Program-made: the position numbers and the translations under genes
In this document: piece by piece, positions 12,139-22,618 of the stretch
Layout of the letters: every line of letters begins with the position of its first letter
Numbering within the stretch: the stretch's first letter is position 1
The notes under the pieces: model-generated
Seen by the model: the letters and a program-made list of their open reading frames with translations, nothing else
Database searches by the model: none
What the model was told of the DNA's origin: nothing
Assembly: GCA_032718475.1 (NCBI GenBank)
Contig: JAUCBJ010000580.1
Coordinates: forward strand, 19,040-83,039
From: Nemertoderma westbladi
Taxonomy: Eukaryota > Xenacoelomorpha > Nemertodermatida > Nemertodermatidae
Direction: 5' to 3'
Length of the DNA: 64,000 bases

Positions 12139-12613
12139 CACGAAGTTGGCGGAGCCTTAGCGAATTGACACTGTTAGGGGGTGGGTCAATTTATGCAAAT
12201 AGTTGTCGTCGTCGTCGTCGTCGTTGTCGTCGTCGTCGTCGTCGTTACGATTTTGACATGCTAATAACTTTGTCGGATTTAAAGCTGCCAAGTTGAAAAT
12301 TTGTAGGTATCAATATGAGCAAAAGTTGAGATTTTTGAGAGACTTTCAGACACCATCAGTGCAATGGTCTCCCGCTAGAGGGCCACAAGTCTAAACATTA
12401 AATGCCCTCCCATTTCTTTGCTTTTAATCCGTTTAAGCTGAAACTTGGCAGATATGTATTAGATAGACCATTAGCTGTGACTTTCAAAGGAGGCGAATCC
12501 ATCTGCAGTTCTCCAGTCTGCCGCTAGAGGGCCAACGTGACAACGACAACTATTTGCATAAATTGACCCACCCCCTAACAGTGTCAATTCGCTAAGGCTC
12601 CGCCAACTTCGTG
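12139..12613. mobile_element. 475-bp element with perfect 71-bp inverted ends (MITE/fold-back type)
   Basis: The left arm 12,139-12,209 and right arm 12,543-12,613 are perfect reverse complements over 71 bp, beginning cacgaagttggcggagcctt. The interior has a (GTC)n tract (12,204-12,245) and an imperfect internal duplication of roughly 130 bp. Each half of the duplication ends in ccgctagagggcca (12,372-12,385 and 12,521-12,534). No coding sequence, so it would depend on a transposase elsewhere. I could not define a target duplication. Perfect arms imply recent insertion or gene conversion. Confidence 0.75.
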
Positions 12614-13105
12614 CTGCGCGAAGTCCCCACTTCGTGTATTGAGTACGCATTATTAGGTTGTATATCCCATCTCTTATATCGTATATATAGTTGGCAGTAC
12701 GGACGACATTTAGGCAATTTCACATGAATATGAGACTTCTAATTTAATTTAAAACTATTCAATCAAAGAATAAAAAGGATTCACATGATTAAGCTTATGG
12801 TCTGAATGGGCCAGTAGGTGTATATACTTACGATCTGACATAATAACTTTATATATAAATACTATCTGCCAAATAAGAGGCAATAGATGAGAACGTCGTA
12901 TGATAAATGTGCGTAATTGTAATTAAATGCTGTCCATATGTTACCTGCCCCGGCCCGCTACTGTCAGGGATGTATTACATACATACAGTGCCACATACTT
13001 GCCAACCGTAATACAGTCATTACCCTTGGGTCCTTGGCATTGTACACACAGACATAAGTGATGGCAAAAATCCCAGAATTTCGTAAACAATTCATATAAA
13101 CTACT
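12614..13105. other. Spacer
   Basis: No supported feature; AT-rich with scattered short repeats. It leads directly into the 69-bp array. Confidence 0.4.
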
Positions 13106-14775
13106 TAAGATTCGTTGTTTGTCAGGACGTGAACTCGAAAGTAAGTCATTGACCAGACAGACAGCTGATGTGAAGAAAGATTCGTTGTTTGTCAGGACGT
13201 GAACTCGAAGTAAGTCATTGACCAGACAGACAGCTGACGTGAACTCGAAGTAAGTCATTGACCAGACAGACAGCTGATGTGAAGAAAGATTCGTTGTTTG
13301 TGAGGACGTGAACTCGAAGTAAGTCATTGACCAGACAGACAGCTGATGTGAAGAAAGATTCGTTGTTTGTCAGGACGTGAACTCGAAGTAAGTCATTGAC
13401 CAGACAGACAGCTGATGTGAAGAAAGATTCGTTGTTTGTCAGGACGTGAACTCGAAGTAAGTCATTGACCAGACAGACAGCTGATGTGAAGAAAGATTCG
13501 TTGTTTGTCAGGACGTGAACTCGAAGTAAGTCATTGACCAGACAGACAGCTGATGTGAAGAAAGATTGGTTGTTTGTCAGGACGTGAACTCGAAGTAAGT
13601 CATTGACCAGACAGACAGCTGATGTGAAGAAAGATTCGTTGTTTGTCAGGACGTGAACTCGAAGTAAGTCATTGACCAGACAGACAGCTGATGTGAAGAA
13701 AGATTGGTTGTTTGTCAGGACGTGAACTCGAAGTAAGTCATTGACCAGACAGACAGCTGATGTGAAGAAAGATTCGTTGTTTGTCAGGACGTGAACTCGA
13801 AGTAAGTCATTGACCAGACAGACAGCTGACGTGAACTCGAAGTAAGTAATTGACCAGACAGACAGCTGATGTGAAGAAAGATTCGTTGTTTGTCAGCACG
13901 TGAACTCGAAGTAAGTCATTGACCAGACAGACAGCTGATGTGAAGAAAGATTCGTTGTTTGTCAGGACGTGAACTCGAAGTAAGTCATTGACCAGACAGA
14001 CAGCTGATGTGAAGAAAGATTCGTTGTTTGTCAGGACGTGAACTCGAAGTAAGTCATTGACCAGACAGACAGCTGATGTGAAGAAAGATTCGTTGTTTGT
14101 CAGGACGTGAACTCGAAGTAAGTCATTGACCAGACAGACAGCTGATGTGAAGAAAGATTCGTTGTTTGTCAGGACGTGAACTCGAAGTAAGTCATTGACC
14201 AGACAGACAGCTGATGTGAAGAAAGATTGGTTGTTTGTCAGGACGTGAACTCGAAGTAAGTCATTGACCAGACAGACAGCTGATGTGAAGAAAGATTCGT
14301 CGTTTGTCAGGACGTGAACTCGAAGTAAGTCATTGACCAGACAGACAGCTGATGTGAAGAAAGATTCGTTGTTTGTCAGGACGTGAACTCGAAGTAAGTC
14401 ATTGACCAGACAGACAGCTGATGTGAAGAAAGATTGGTTGTTTGTCAGGACGTGAACTCGAAGTAAGTCATTGACCAGACAGACAGCTGATGTGAAGAAA
14501 GATTCGTTGTTTGTCAGGACGTGAACTCGAAGTAAGTCATTGACCAGACAGACAGCTGATGTGAAGAAAGATTCGTTGTTTGTCAGGACGTGAACTCGAA
14601 GTAAGTCATTGACCAGACAGACAGCTGATGTGAAGAAAGATTGGTTGTTTGTCAGGACGTGAACTCGAAGTAAGTCATTGACCAGACAGACAGCTGATGT
14701 GAAGAAAGATTCGTTGTTTGTCAGGACGTGAACTCGAAGTAAGTCATTGACCAGACAGACAGCTGATGTGAAGAA
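13106..14775. repeat. 69-bp minisatellite, about 24 copies
   Basis: Unit gattcgttgtttgtcaggac, then gtgaactcgaagtaagtcat, then the block with gaccagacagacagctgatg and tgaagaaa. Copies are almost identical; common variants are 'gattggttg' for 'gattcgttg' and a shortened unit (near 13,220 and 13,815) lacking the middle. The last unit runs without a break into 'tgaagaataccaggttttca', a motif also found in the SINE tail at 11,880 and 12,040. Confidence 0.95.
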
Positions 14776-14930
14776 TACCAGGTTTTCACTTTTCGGTCGA
14801 AATTTTATATATGAAAATTTGCATTTTTTTAATTTGAAAATAAATAAATAAATAAATATAAATAAAGTTAAAAACTATATATTAGTGTTATATAGCGCTT
14901 ATTTATATCTTATAATATGTACAGATACTA
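14776..14930 (+). repeat. SINE-tail-like sequence flanking the 69-bp array
   Basis: The string 'taccaggttttcacttttcg', the block attttatatatga and the (aaat)n run match, in inverted orientation, 11,940-12,060. Further on, 'tatagcgcttattt' also has a partner near 11,930. This places the array at or inside a dispersed SINE-like repeat. Confidence 0.55.
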
Positions 14931-15666
14931 ATTCGTTTATTGTTTTGGTTAGTTTCAGCCGCCTGTAACCTGGATTTTAGTGAAAACCTGGTATGCTCTA
15001 CTAGTAGTATCACTAAACCACCCCAACAGCAGACCTAATTTTAAGGGGAGGGGGTACACGGTTTTGTGGCATATCTTACTTTTATTTCCGTAGATTTTGA
15101 ATGAAAAATCGAAACGAATTAAAATTTTGTGTACGTGTGCCATGCGAATGTCTATAATTTGTAAACAAAAATAATTAGTTTTTTTAATTATTAAATAAAC
15201 TTATAATTAATTATTGACCAAATATTGAAAATGCTCATTGTCCCTTAATATTAAGTTAATGGCGCTAAAAGTTGGCCTGTTGATTCAGGAGACAATTATG
15301 TAAGAGACAATAATTGCTATCAGGTAACTTATTTTATAATTAAAGAACACCAAATGGCAGCTATTAATTTTCATATTTTATTTTTTGGTATTTTTAATAA
15401 AAAATCAATAAAACAAGTAGTAAAAATGGCTTCTGTCTGATAGCCTGGAAGAGAAGGTGCTTGCGATAAACGGGATCAAATTTCAGCAGAAACGGTTCTA
15501 AAATACCACGGGCAAGGATCATTTTTGTTCAAAAATGTACATTTAAAGAAAATCTCAGATAAAGTTTGAACATTCCCGCGCAAATAAGGACTGTTGACAT
15601 GTAAGAATGTCTGTAAAATATATATCTAACAACAAGAAAGCAAAAATCCAAGCAAAAATTTTTTCT
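14931..15666. other. AT-rich spacer
   Basis: No supported gene or structured repeat. Confidence 0.45.
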
Positions 15667-15667
15667 A

Positions 15668-15725
15668 TTGGCGTTTTCCTGGGGAACACCGATATCATTT
15701 CTCAGTTCAGTTTAAACATCCAGAT
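15668..15725 (+). repeat. Degraded dispersed repeat at the left edge of the 12-bp array
   Basis: The order GTTTTC, GATATCATTTCTC, TTCAGTTTAAACATCCAGA then GTCTG matches the dispersed unit at 5,645-6,180. The CTGTCTGTC block of that unit is replaced here by the 12-bp array. Confidence 0.5.
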
Positions 15726-18700
15726 TGTCTGCTCGGCCGTCTGCTTGGCTGTCTGCTCGGCTGTCTGCTTGGGTGTCTGCTTGGCTGTCTGCCTGCTTGG
15801 CTGTCTGCCTGATTGGCTGTCTGCTTGGCTGTTTGCTTGGCTGTCTGCCGCTTGGCTGTCTGCCTGATTGGCTGTCTGCTTGGCTGTTTGCTTGGCTGTC
15901 TGCTTGGCTGTCTGCTTGGCTGTCTGCCTGGCTGCCTGCTTGACTGTCTGCTTGTCTGTCTGCTTGTCTGTCTGCTTGGCTGTCTGCTTGGCCGTCTGCT
16001 TGGCCATCTGCTTGGCCGTCTGCTTGGTTGTCTGTTTGGCTGTCTGCTTGGTTGTCTGCCAGGCCGTCCGCTTGGCCATCGGATGGGCGGACTGCTTGGC
16101 TGTTTGCTTGGTTGTCTGCTTGTCTGTTTGCTTGGCTGTCTGCTTGGCTGTCTGCTTGGCTGTCTGCTTGGCTGTTTGCTTGGCTGTCTGCTTGGCTGTC
16201 TGCTTGGCTGTCTGCTTGGCTGTCTGCTTGGCTGTCTGCTTGGCTGTCTGCTTGGCTGCCTGCTTGGCTGCCTGCTTGGCTGTTTGCTTGGCTGTCTGCT
16301 TGGCTGTCTGCTTGGCTATCTGCCTGGCTGTCTGCTTGGCTGTTTGCTTGGCTGTCTGCTTGTCTGTCTGCTTGGCTGTCTGCTTGGCCGTCTGCTTGGC
16401 CATCTGCTTGGCCGTCTGCTTGGCCGTCTGCTTGGCTGTCTGTTTGGGTGTCTGCTTGGCTGTCTGCTTGGCTGTCTGCTTGGCTGTCTGCTTGGCTGTC
16501 TGCTTGGCTGCCTGCTTGGCTGCCTGCTTGGCTGTTTGCTTGGCTGTCTGCTTGGCTGTCTGCTTGGCTATCTGCCTGGCTGTCTGCTTGGCTGTTTGCT
16601 TGGCTGTCTGCTTGTCTGTCTGCTTGGCTGTCTGCTTGGCCGTCTGCTTGGCCATCTGCTTGGCCGTCTGCTTGGCCGTCTGCTTGGCTGTCTGTTTGGG
16701 TGTCTGCCAGGCCGTCCGCTTGGGTGTCTACCAGGCCGTCCGCTTGGCTGTCGGCTTGGCGGACTGCTTGGCTGTCTGCTTGGCCGCTGCTTGGCCGCTG
16801 CTTGGCAGTCTGCTTGGCCGTCTGCTTGGCCGTCTGCTAGGCTGTCTGCTTGGCTGTCTGCTTGGCCGCTGCTTGGCCGCTGCTTGGCAGTCTGCTTGGC
16901 CGTCTGCTTGGCCGTCTGCTAGGCTGTCTGCTTGGCTGTCTGCTAGGCCGCCTTCTTGGCCGTCTGCTTGGGCGTCTGTTTGGTGTCTGTTTGGCTGTCT
17001 GCTTGGCTGTCTGCCAGGCCGTCCGCTTGGCTGTCGGCTTGGCTGTCGGCTTGGCGGACTGCCAGGCTGTCTGCTTGGCTGTTTGCTTGGCTGTCTGCTT
17101 GTCTGTTTGCTTGGCTGTCTGCTTGGATGTCTGCTTGGCTGTCTGCTTGGCTGCCTGCTTGGCTGCCTGCTTGGCTGCCTGCTTGGCTGTTTGCTTGGCT
17201 GTCTGCTTGGCTGTCTGCCTGGCTGTCTGCTTGGCTGATTGCTTGGCTGTCTGCTTGTCTGTCTGATTGGCTGTCTGCTTGGCCGTCTGCTTGGCCGTCT
17301 GCTTGGCCGTCTGCTTGGCCGTCTGCTTGGCTGTCTGTTTGGCTGTCTGCTTGGCTGTCTGCCAGGCCGTCCGCTTGGCTGTCGGCTTGGCGGACTGCTT
17401 GGCTGTCTGCTTGGCTTTCTGCTTGGCCGCTGCTTGGCCGCTGTTTGGCAGTCTGCTTGGCCGTCTGCTTGGTCGTCTGCTTGGCTGTTTGCTAGGCCGC
17501 CTTCTTGGCCGTCTGCTTGGGCGTCTGTTTGGCTGTCTGCTTGGCTGTCTGCTTGGCTGTATGCTTGGCTGTCTGCTAGGCCATCTGCTTGGCTGTCTGC
17601 TAGGCCATCTGCTTGGCTGTCTGCATAGTTGTCTGCTTGGCTGTCTGCTTGGCCGTGTGCTTGGCCGTCTGCTTGGCCGTCTCCTTGGCCGTCTGCTTGT
17701 GGGTCTGCTTGGCCGTCTGCTTGGCTGTCTGTTTGGGTGTCTGCCAGGCCGTCCGCTTGGGTGTCTACCAGGCCGTCCGCTTGGCTGTCGGCTTGGCGGA
17801 CTGCTTGGCTGTCTGCTTGGCCGCTGCTTGGCCGCTGCTTGGCAGTCTGCTTGGCCGTCTGCTTGGCCGTCTGATAGGCTGTCTGCTTGGCTGTCTGCTT
17901 GGCCGCTGCTTGGCCGCTGCTTGGCAGTCTGCTTGGCCGTCTGCTTGGCCGTCTGCTAGGCTGTCTGCTTGGCTGTCTGCTAGGCCGCCTTCTTGGCCGT
18001 CTGCTTGGGCGTCTGTTTGGTGTCTGTTTGGCTGTCTGCTTGGCTGTCTGCCAGGCCGTCCGCTTGGCTGTCGGCTTGGCTGTCGGCTTGGCGGACTGCT
18101 TGGCTGTCTGCTTGGCTGTTTGCTTGGCTGTCTGCTTGTCTGTTTGCTTGGCTGTCTGCTTGGATGTCTGCTTGGCTGTCTGCTTGGCTGCCTGCTTGGC
18201 TGCCTGCTTGGCTGCCTGCTTGGCTGTTTGCTTGGCTGTCTGCTTGGCTGTCTGCCTGGCTGTCTGCTTGGCTGATTGCTTGGCTGTCTGCTTGTCTGTC
18301 TGATTGGCTGTCTGCTTGGCCGTCTGCTTGGCCGTCTGCTTGGCCGTCTGCTTGGCCGTCTGCTTGGCTGTCTGTTTGGCTGTCTGCTTGGCTGTCTGCC
18401 AGGCCGTCCGCTTGGCTGTCGGCTTGGCGGACTGCTTGGCTGTCTGCTTGGCTTTCTGCTTGGCCGCTGCTTGGCCGCTGTTTGGCAGTCTGCTTGGCCG
18501 TCTGCTTGGTCGTCTGCTTGGCTGTTTGCTAGGCCGCCTTCTTGGCCGTCTGCTTGGGCGTCTGTTTGGCTGTCTGCTTGGCTGTCTGCTTGGCTGTATG
18601 CTTGGCTGTCTGCTAGGCCATCTGCTTGGCTGTCTGCTAGGCCATCTGCTTGGCTGTCTGCATAGTTGTCTGCTTGGCTGTCTGCTTGGCCGTGTGCTTG

Positions 18701-19620
18701 GCCGTCTGCTTGGCCGTGTGCTTGGCCGTCTGCTTGGCCGTCTCCTTGGCCGTCTGCTTGTGGGTCTGCTTGGTCGTCTGCTTGGCAGTCTATTTGGCTG
18801 TCTGCTTGGCTGTCTGCTTGGCCGTATGCTTGGGGGTCTGCTTGGCAGTCTGTTTGGCTGTCTGCTTGGCTGTCTGCTTGGCTGTCTGCTTGGGTGTTTG
18901 CTTGGCTGTCGGCTTGGCTGTGTACCTGGCTGTCTGCTTGGCTGTTTGCTTGGCTGTCTGCTTGGCCGTCTGCTTGGCCGTCTGCTTGGCCGTCTGCTTG
19001 GCCGTCTGCTTGGCCGTCTGTTTGGCCGTCTGTTTGGCTGTCTGCTTGGCTGTCTGCTTGGCTGTATGCTTGGCTGTCTGCTAGGCCGGCTGCTTGGCTG
19101 TCTGCATGGCTGTCTGCTTGGCTGCCTGCTTGGCTGTTTGCTTGGCTGTCTGCTTGGCTGTCTGCCTGGCTGTCTGCTTGGTTGTTTGCTTGGCTGTCTG
19201 CTTGTCTGTCTGCTTGGCAGTCTGCTTGGCCGCTGCTTGGCCGCTGCTTGGCAGTCTGCTTGGCCGTCTGCTTGGCCGTCTGCTTGGCTGTCTGCTTGGC
19301 TGTCTGCTAGGCCGCCTGCTTGGCCGTCTGCTTGGGGGTCTGCTTGGCAGTATGTTTGGCTGTCTGCGTGACTGTCTGCTTGGCTGTCTGCTTGGTTGTA
19401 TGCCTGGCTGTCTGCTTGGCTGTTTGCTTGGCTGTCTGCTTGTCTGTCTGCTTGGCTGTCTGCCTGGCTGTCTGCTTGGCTGTCTGCCTGGCTGTCTGCT
19501 TGGCTGTTTGCTTGTCTGTCTGCTTGGCCGTCTGCTTGGCCGTCTGCTTGGCTGTCTGCTTGGCCGTCTGCTTGGCCGTCTGCTTGGCCGTCTGCTTGGC
19601 TGTCTGTATGGCTGTCAGGC
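15720..19620. repeat. 12-bp minisatellite (CTGTCTGCTTGG)n with 1,037-bp higher-order repeat
   Basis: About 3.9 kb of ctgtctgcttgg and variants (ccgtctgcttgg, ctgcctgcttgg, ctgtttgcttgg). Because 12 is a multiple of three, several frames stay open for hundreds of codons on both strands (for example LLGC or AKQT repeats); I treat these as shadows. Identical variant strings recur 1,037 bp apart: the block at about 16,690-17,726 matches 17,727-18,787 apart from rare substitutions and a 24-bp gain. A 252-bp sub-duplication is visible at about 16,321 and 16,573. Confidence 0.95.
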
Positions 19621-19800
19621 TCTCGGTTATATTTTGACGGCTAGACTGACAGGCATACAGATACAATAAATGCCGCCAAATTTGAATAGTGACATTGGAA
19701 ATGAAGTCACCGACCAAGAAAACCCAAATAGGGCAGGGGATTTTTTTTAGACAAATAGTATGCTTTCTATTGTTTTTGATAAATACTGCCGGACAGACAG
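19621..19800 (-). repeat. Degraded dispersed repeat at the right edge of the 12-bp array, inverted
   Basis: 'atgaagtcaccgaccaagaa' followed by 'aaccc' is the reverse complement of the start of the same dispersed repeat (compare atgaagtcagcgaccccgaa at about 1,919). The array therefore lies between oppositely oriented remnants. Confidence 0.45.
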
Positions 19801-21404
19801 ACATCTTGAAAAGGAAAAGAGATCTTGCTAAACGAACGGTTTTCCAATCTTCATAGAATTCTGCTCCAGATGAAACAACAATTTTTTTTAATTTTAATTT
19901 TAAATAAATTTAAAAATATTTAAGTATTTGAGGGGATATACCGTCTAAATTGCCTTTATATATGAATATATTTAATATAATAATAAAAGATATCTAAATG
20001 GCTTGGGATGGGGATGGGATGGGATGGCTTGGGATGGGGATGGGACCCCCATCCACCCACAGTTCTCATTATAAGATAAAACCTTAGTTGTTAGTGACCC
20101 CCTCCTGGCCCCGCCCTAATTTATAGTTTTTGTCTAAAGCTGACGCCGGCAAAAACACAATGGATGGATGATTGTATTGGAAAATTGTGAACACAACTAT
20201 TTATCAATTAGTATCTAGTTGTTGTTGTTGAATAAAAAAGTTGGGAAAACTTACTCTTAAAAAGAAAATTATTAAAAAAAATTTTCAATTTTAAAATTGT
20301 TTATGCTATTTTTCCTGCTTTTTTTCTATTGACAAAAGATCTAGACCATTTATTAAATGTTCTAGAACATGTACCAAATGATCTAGATCATTTTTATTAT
20401 CAATTTTCGAGAAAAAAAAATATTCTAGAATATTTGTTCTTTTAAAAAGAATTATTACAATGATTGTTTAATTAAAAAAAATTGGAATACAGAACAACTA
20501 ACCATAGCGATAGCATTCCAGAACATTTTTTAAAATGTTAGCTAGGGCTAGGGCTAGCTATAGATATAACTATAGACTATAGGCTATATACTATATACTA
20601 TAGGCTATAGCAATAGGCCTAGATATAAATTACTAGCTATAATGGTAAATTATTATTTGAGTACATAAAATTACTAAACATATGTTAATTATAGAAAAAA
20701 AAATTGTTAAAAAACAACATACAGTTTTTTAAAAATGTTCTAGAACAACAAATTATATGTTCTAGAACATTATTTAATAAAAAAATAATTCGAAATATCC
20801 TAGAATACTTCACACTAACATTAAAAAGTAGTAGCTAGTAAACTAAACACATTTTAGAGCAAACTGAAAATGTTGGCACATACGGAACTCTAGCCAAAAT
20901 ATATGTTCTAGAACATTAGCTATAAATAGCTAATTTCAAAAAATAGTGGTTATACATTAAACAAGCCCATAATTCCGCCCTATGGGCTTGCTTTTATTTT
21001 GAAAAACCCGTAAGAACCCGTTCATGAAAATTAACCTATTTGTGGAGACTATATTTGAGTAGACTACGATTTACGGAAAAAAATATTGCGGTACCGGCAC
21101 GACTTATTAAAAGTATGGAAAGTATTTACAGTATTAAAAAATAATTAAGCAACAAAATTCCAGAAAAAGTACCGTAAAGTAATAAACATCTAGATGGATT
21201 GGGTATAGCTAAGAAGTCAACCAAAAAATAAGCCTGGAGTCTGTATTAATTAAGATATAAGTTTCACAGATGTCACAAAAGGTAACAACACACTCTCCTT
21301 TAAATGCGCAAGTAAGCTCCTGTTCATACTAGAGAAACAGCTAGTACGTTTGTTAAGGCTAGTACGAACTAACTTTCTGAATATCAAACGAAAGAAATTA
21401 CTAG
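19801..21404. other. AT-rich spacer with palindromes
   Basis: No coding signal. It contains a (gggat)n-like patch near 19,995-20,050, a 'ctatag'-rich patch near 20,550-20,640, and the palindromes described separately. Confidence 0.5.
20357..20916. repeat. Cluster of TTCTAGAA palindromes
   Basis: Perfect palindromes atgttctagaacat at 20,357-20,370, 20,757-20,770 and 20,903-20,916; tgttctagaaca at 20,736-20,747; aatgatctagatcatt at 20,377-20,392; and a tattctagaata core near 20,421. The shared TTCTAGAA core is a tail-to-tail pair of the TTC/GAA modules used in heat-shock elements, but AT-rich chance occurrence or a dispersed repeat is equally possible. Confidence 0.6.
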
Positions 21405-22160
21405 GTAGTAGTTACTAGGAAGTAACTACTAGGTAGTATCTACTACCTAGTAACTACTACCTAGTAACTATTACATAGAAACTACTACCTAGTAACTAAT
21501 ACCTATAAACTACTACCTAGTAACTACTACCTAGTAACTACTACTTAGTAACTACTACCTAGTAACTACTACCTAGTAACTACTACCTAGTAACTACTAC
21601 CTAGTAACTACTAGGTAGTATCTACTACCTAGTAACTACTACTTAGAAACTACTACCTAGTATCTACTACCTTGTAACTACTACCTAGTAACTACTACCT
21701 AGTAACTACTACCTAGTAACTACTACCTAGTATATACTACCTAGTAACTACTAGGTAGTAACTACTACCTAGTAACTACTACCTAGTAACTACTACCTAG
21801 TAACTACTACCTAGTAACTACTACCTAGTAACTACTACCTAGTAACTACTAGGTAGTAACTACTACCTAGTAACTACTACCTAGTAACTACTACCTAGTA
21901 ACTACTACCTAGTAACTACTACCTAGTAACTACTACCTAGTAACTACTACCTAGTAACTACTAGGTACTAACTACTACCTAGTAACTACTACCTAGTAAC
22001 TACTACCTATTAACTACTACCTAGTAACTACTACCTAGTAACTACTAGGTACTAACTACTACCTAGTAACTACTACCTAGTAACTACTACCTAGTAACTA
22101 CTACCTAGTAACTACTACCTAGTAACTACTACCTAGTAACTACTACCTAGTAACTACTAG
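21405..22160. repeat. 14-bp satellite (TAACTACTACCTAG)n, left block
   Basis: Tandem 14-bp units with frequent inversion-like variants (taactactaggtag) and a few indels. The array ends where the gypsy element begins. It shares the heptamer TAACTAC with the 16-bp satellite at 38-53 kb. Confidence 0.95.
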
Positions 22161-22199
22161 GTAATAATAACGGCCATAATAAGGACCAATAATAACGTG

Positions 22200-22319
22200 C
22201 GTCAACCAGAATATTGTTGGTATCATCAGCGATTTGGGAAAAACGCCAAAAACTGCACACCTCCATGCGCTGCGGCACTCCCGAATACACAGGGAAACGC
22301 GAGGGCCAGCAGCAAATAA
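22200..22319 (+). pseudogene. gypsy Gag C-terminus (nucleocapsid zinc knuckle), truncated
   Basis: The frame starting at 22,200 reads a C-x2-H-x9-C-x3-C knuckle (Cys at 22,215, His 22,224, Cys 22,254, Cys 22,266) with the FGKNAKNC core, then stops at 22,317-22,319. This variant knuckle is known from Mag-like and related gypsy Gag proteins, where it binds RNA. The protease frame overlaps it one base back (-1), so gag-pol could have been linked by a -1 frameshift; decay is the alternative. Confidence 0.7.
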
Positions 22320-22618
22320 ATGCGGCAACGTCTGCTGGTCGATGCAGCCGCTTGTTCTACGTAATAGATAAGCGATCAGTGTACCGGTTTCTTGTAGACT
22401 CTGGTTCGGCCGTTAGTGTCCTACCTGCAAAATATGCCGATAAACTACTCACCAAAGAGGATACCTCTACACCACAACTTGTTGCTGCTAATGGAACAAC
22501 TATTGATACATATGGCAACAAAACCCTAACACTCAATTTAGGGTTACCGCAACGATTTACTTGGAAATTTGTTATCGCCAATGTGTCACAACGAAATATT
22601 GGGCGTAGATTTTTTTAG
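22320..22618 (+). pseudogene. gypsy aspartic protease
   Basis: Retropepsin domain with the catalytic segment FLVDSGSAVSVLP; the Asp codon is at 22,397-22,399. The open frame extends from 22,214 to 22,618 and includes the region after Gag. A 1-nt shift near 22,585-22,600 separates it from the RT frame, because the expected ILGVDFF motif lies in the next frame. The enzyme would process the Gag-Pol polyprotein in the particle. Confidence 0.85.

Noticed and set aside
13106-14775. Possible coding repeat in the 69-bp array
   Set aside because: Stops occur in the units in most frames; only a 128-codon minus-strand frame at the left end, running from non-repeat DNA.
15702-17238. Long LLGC-, CLAV- and AKQT-repeat frames on both strands of the 12-bp array
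   Set aside because: A 12-bp period keeps any stop-free frame open; several overlapping frames on both strands are equally long, so none is special.
21405-22160. CRISPR array or telomere repeat
   Set aside because: Units of 14 and 16 bp have no unique spacers, and the sequence is not a known animal telomere motif; these are satellites.
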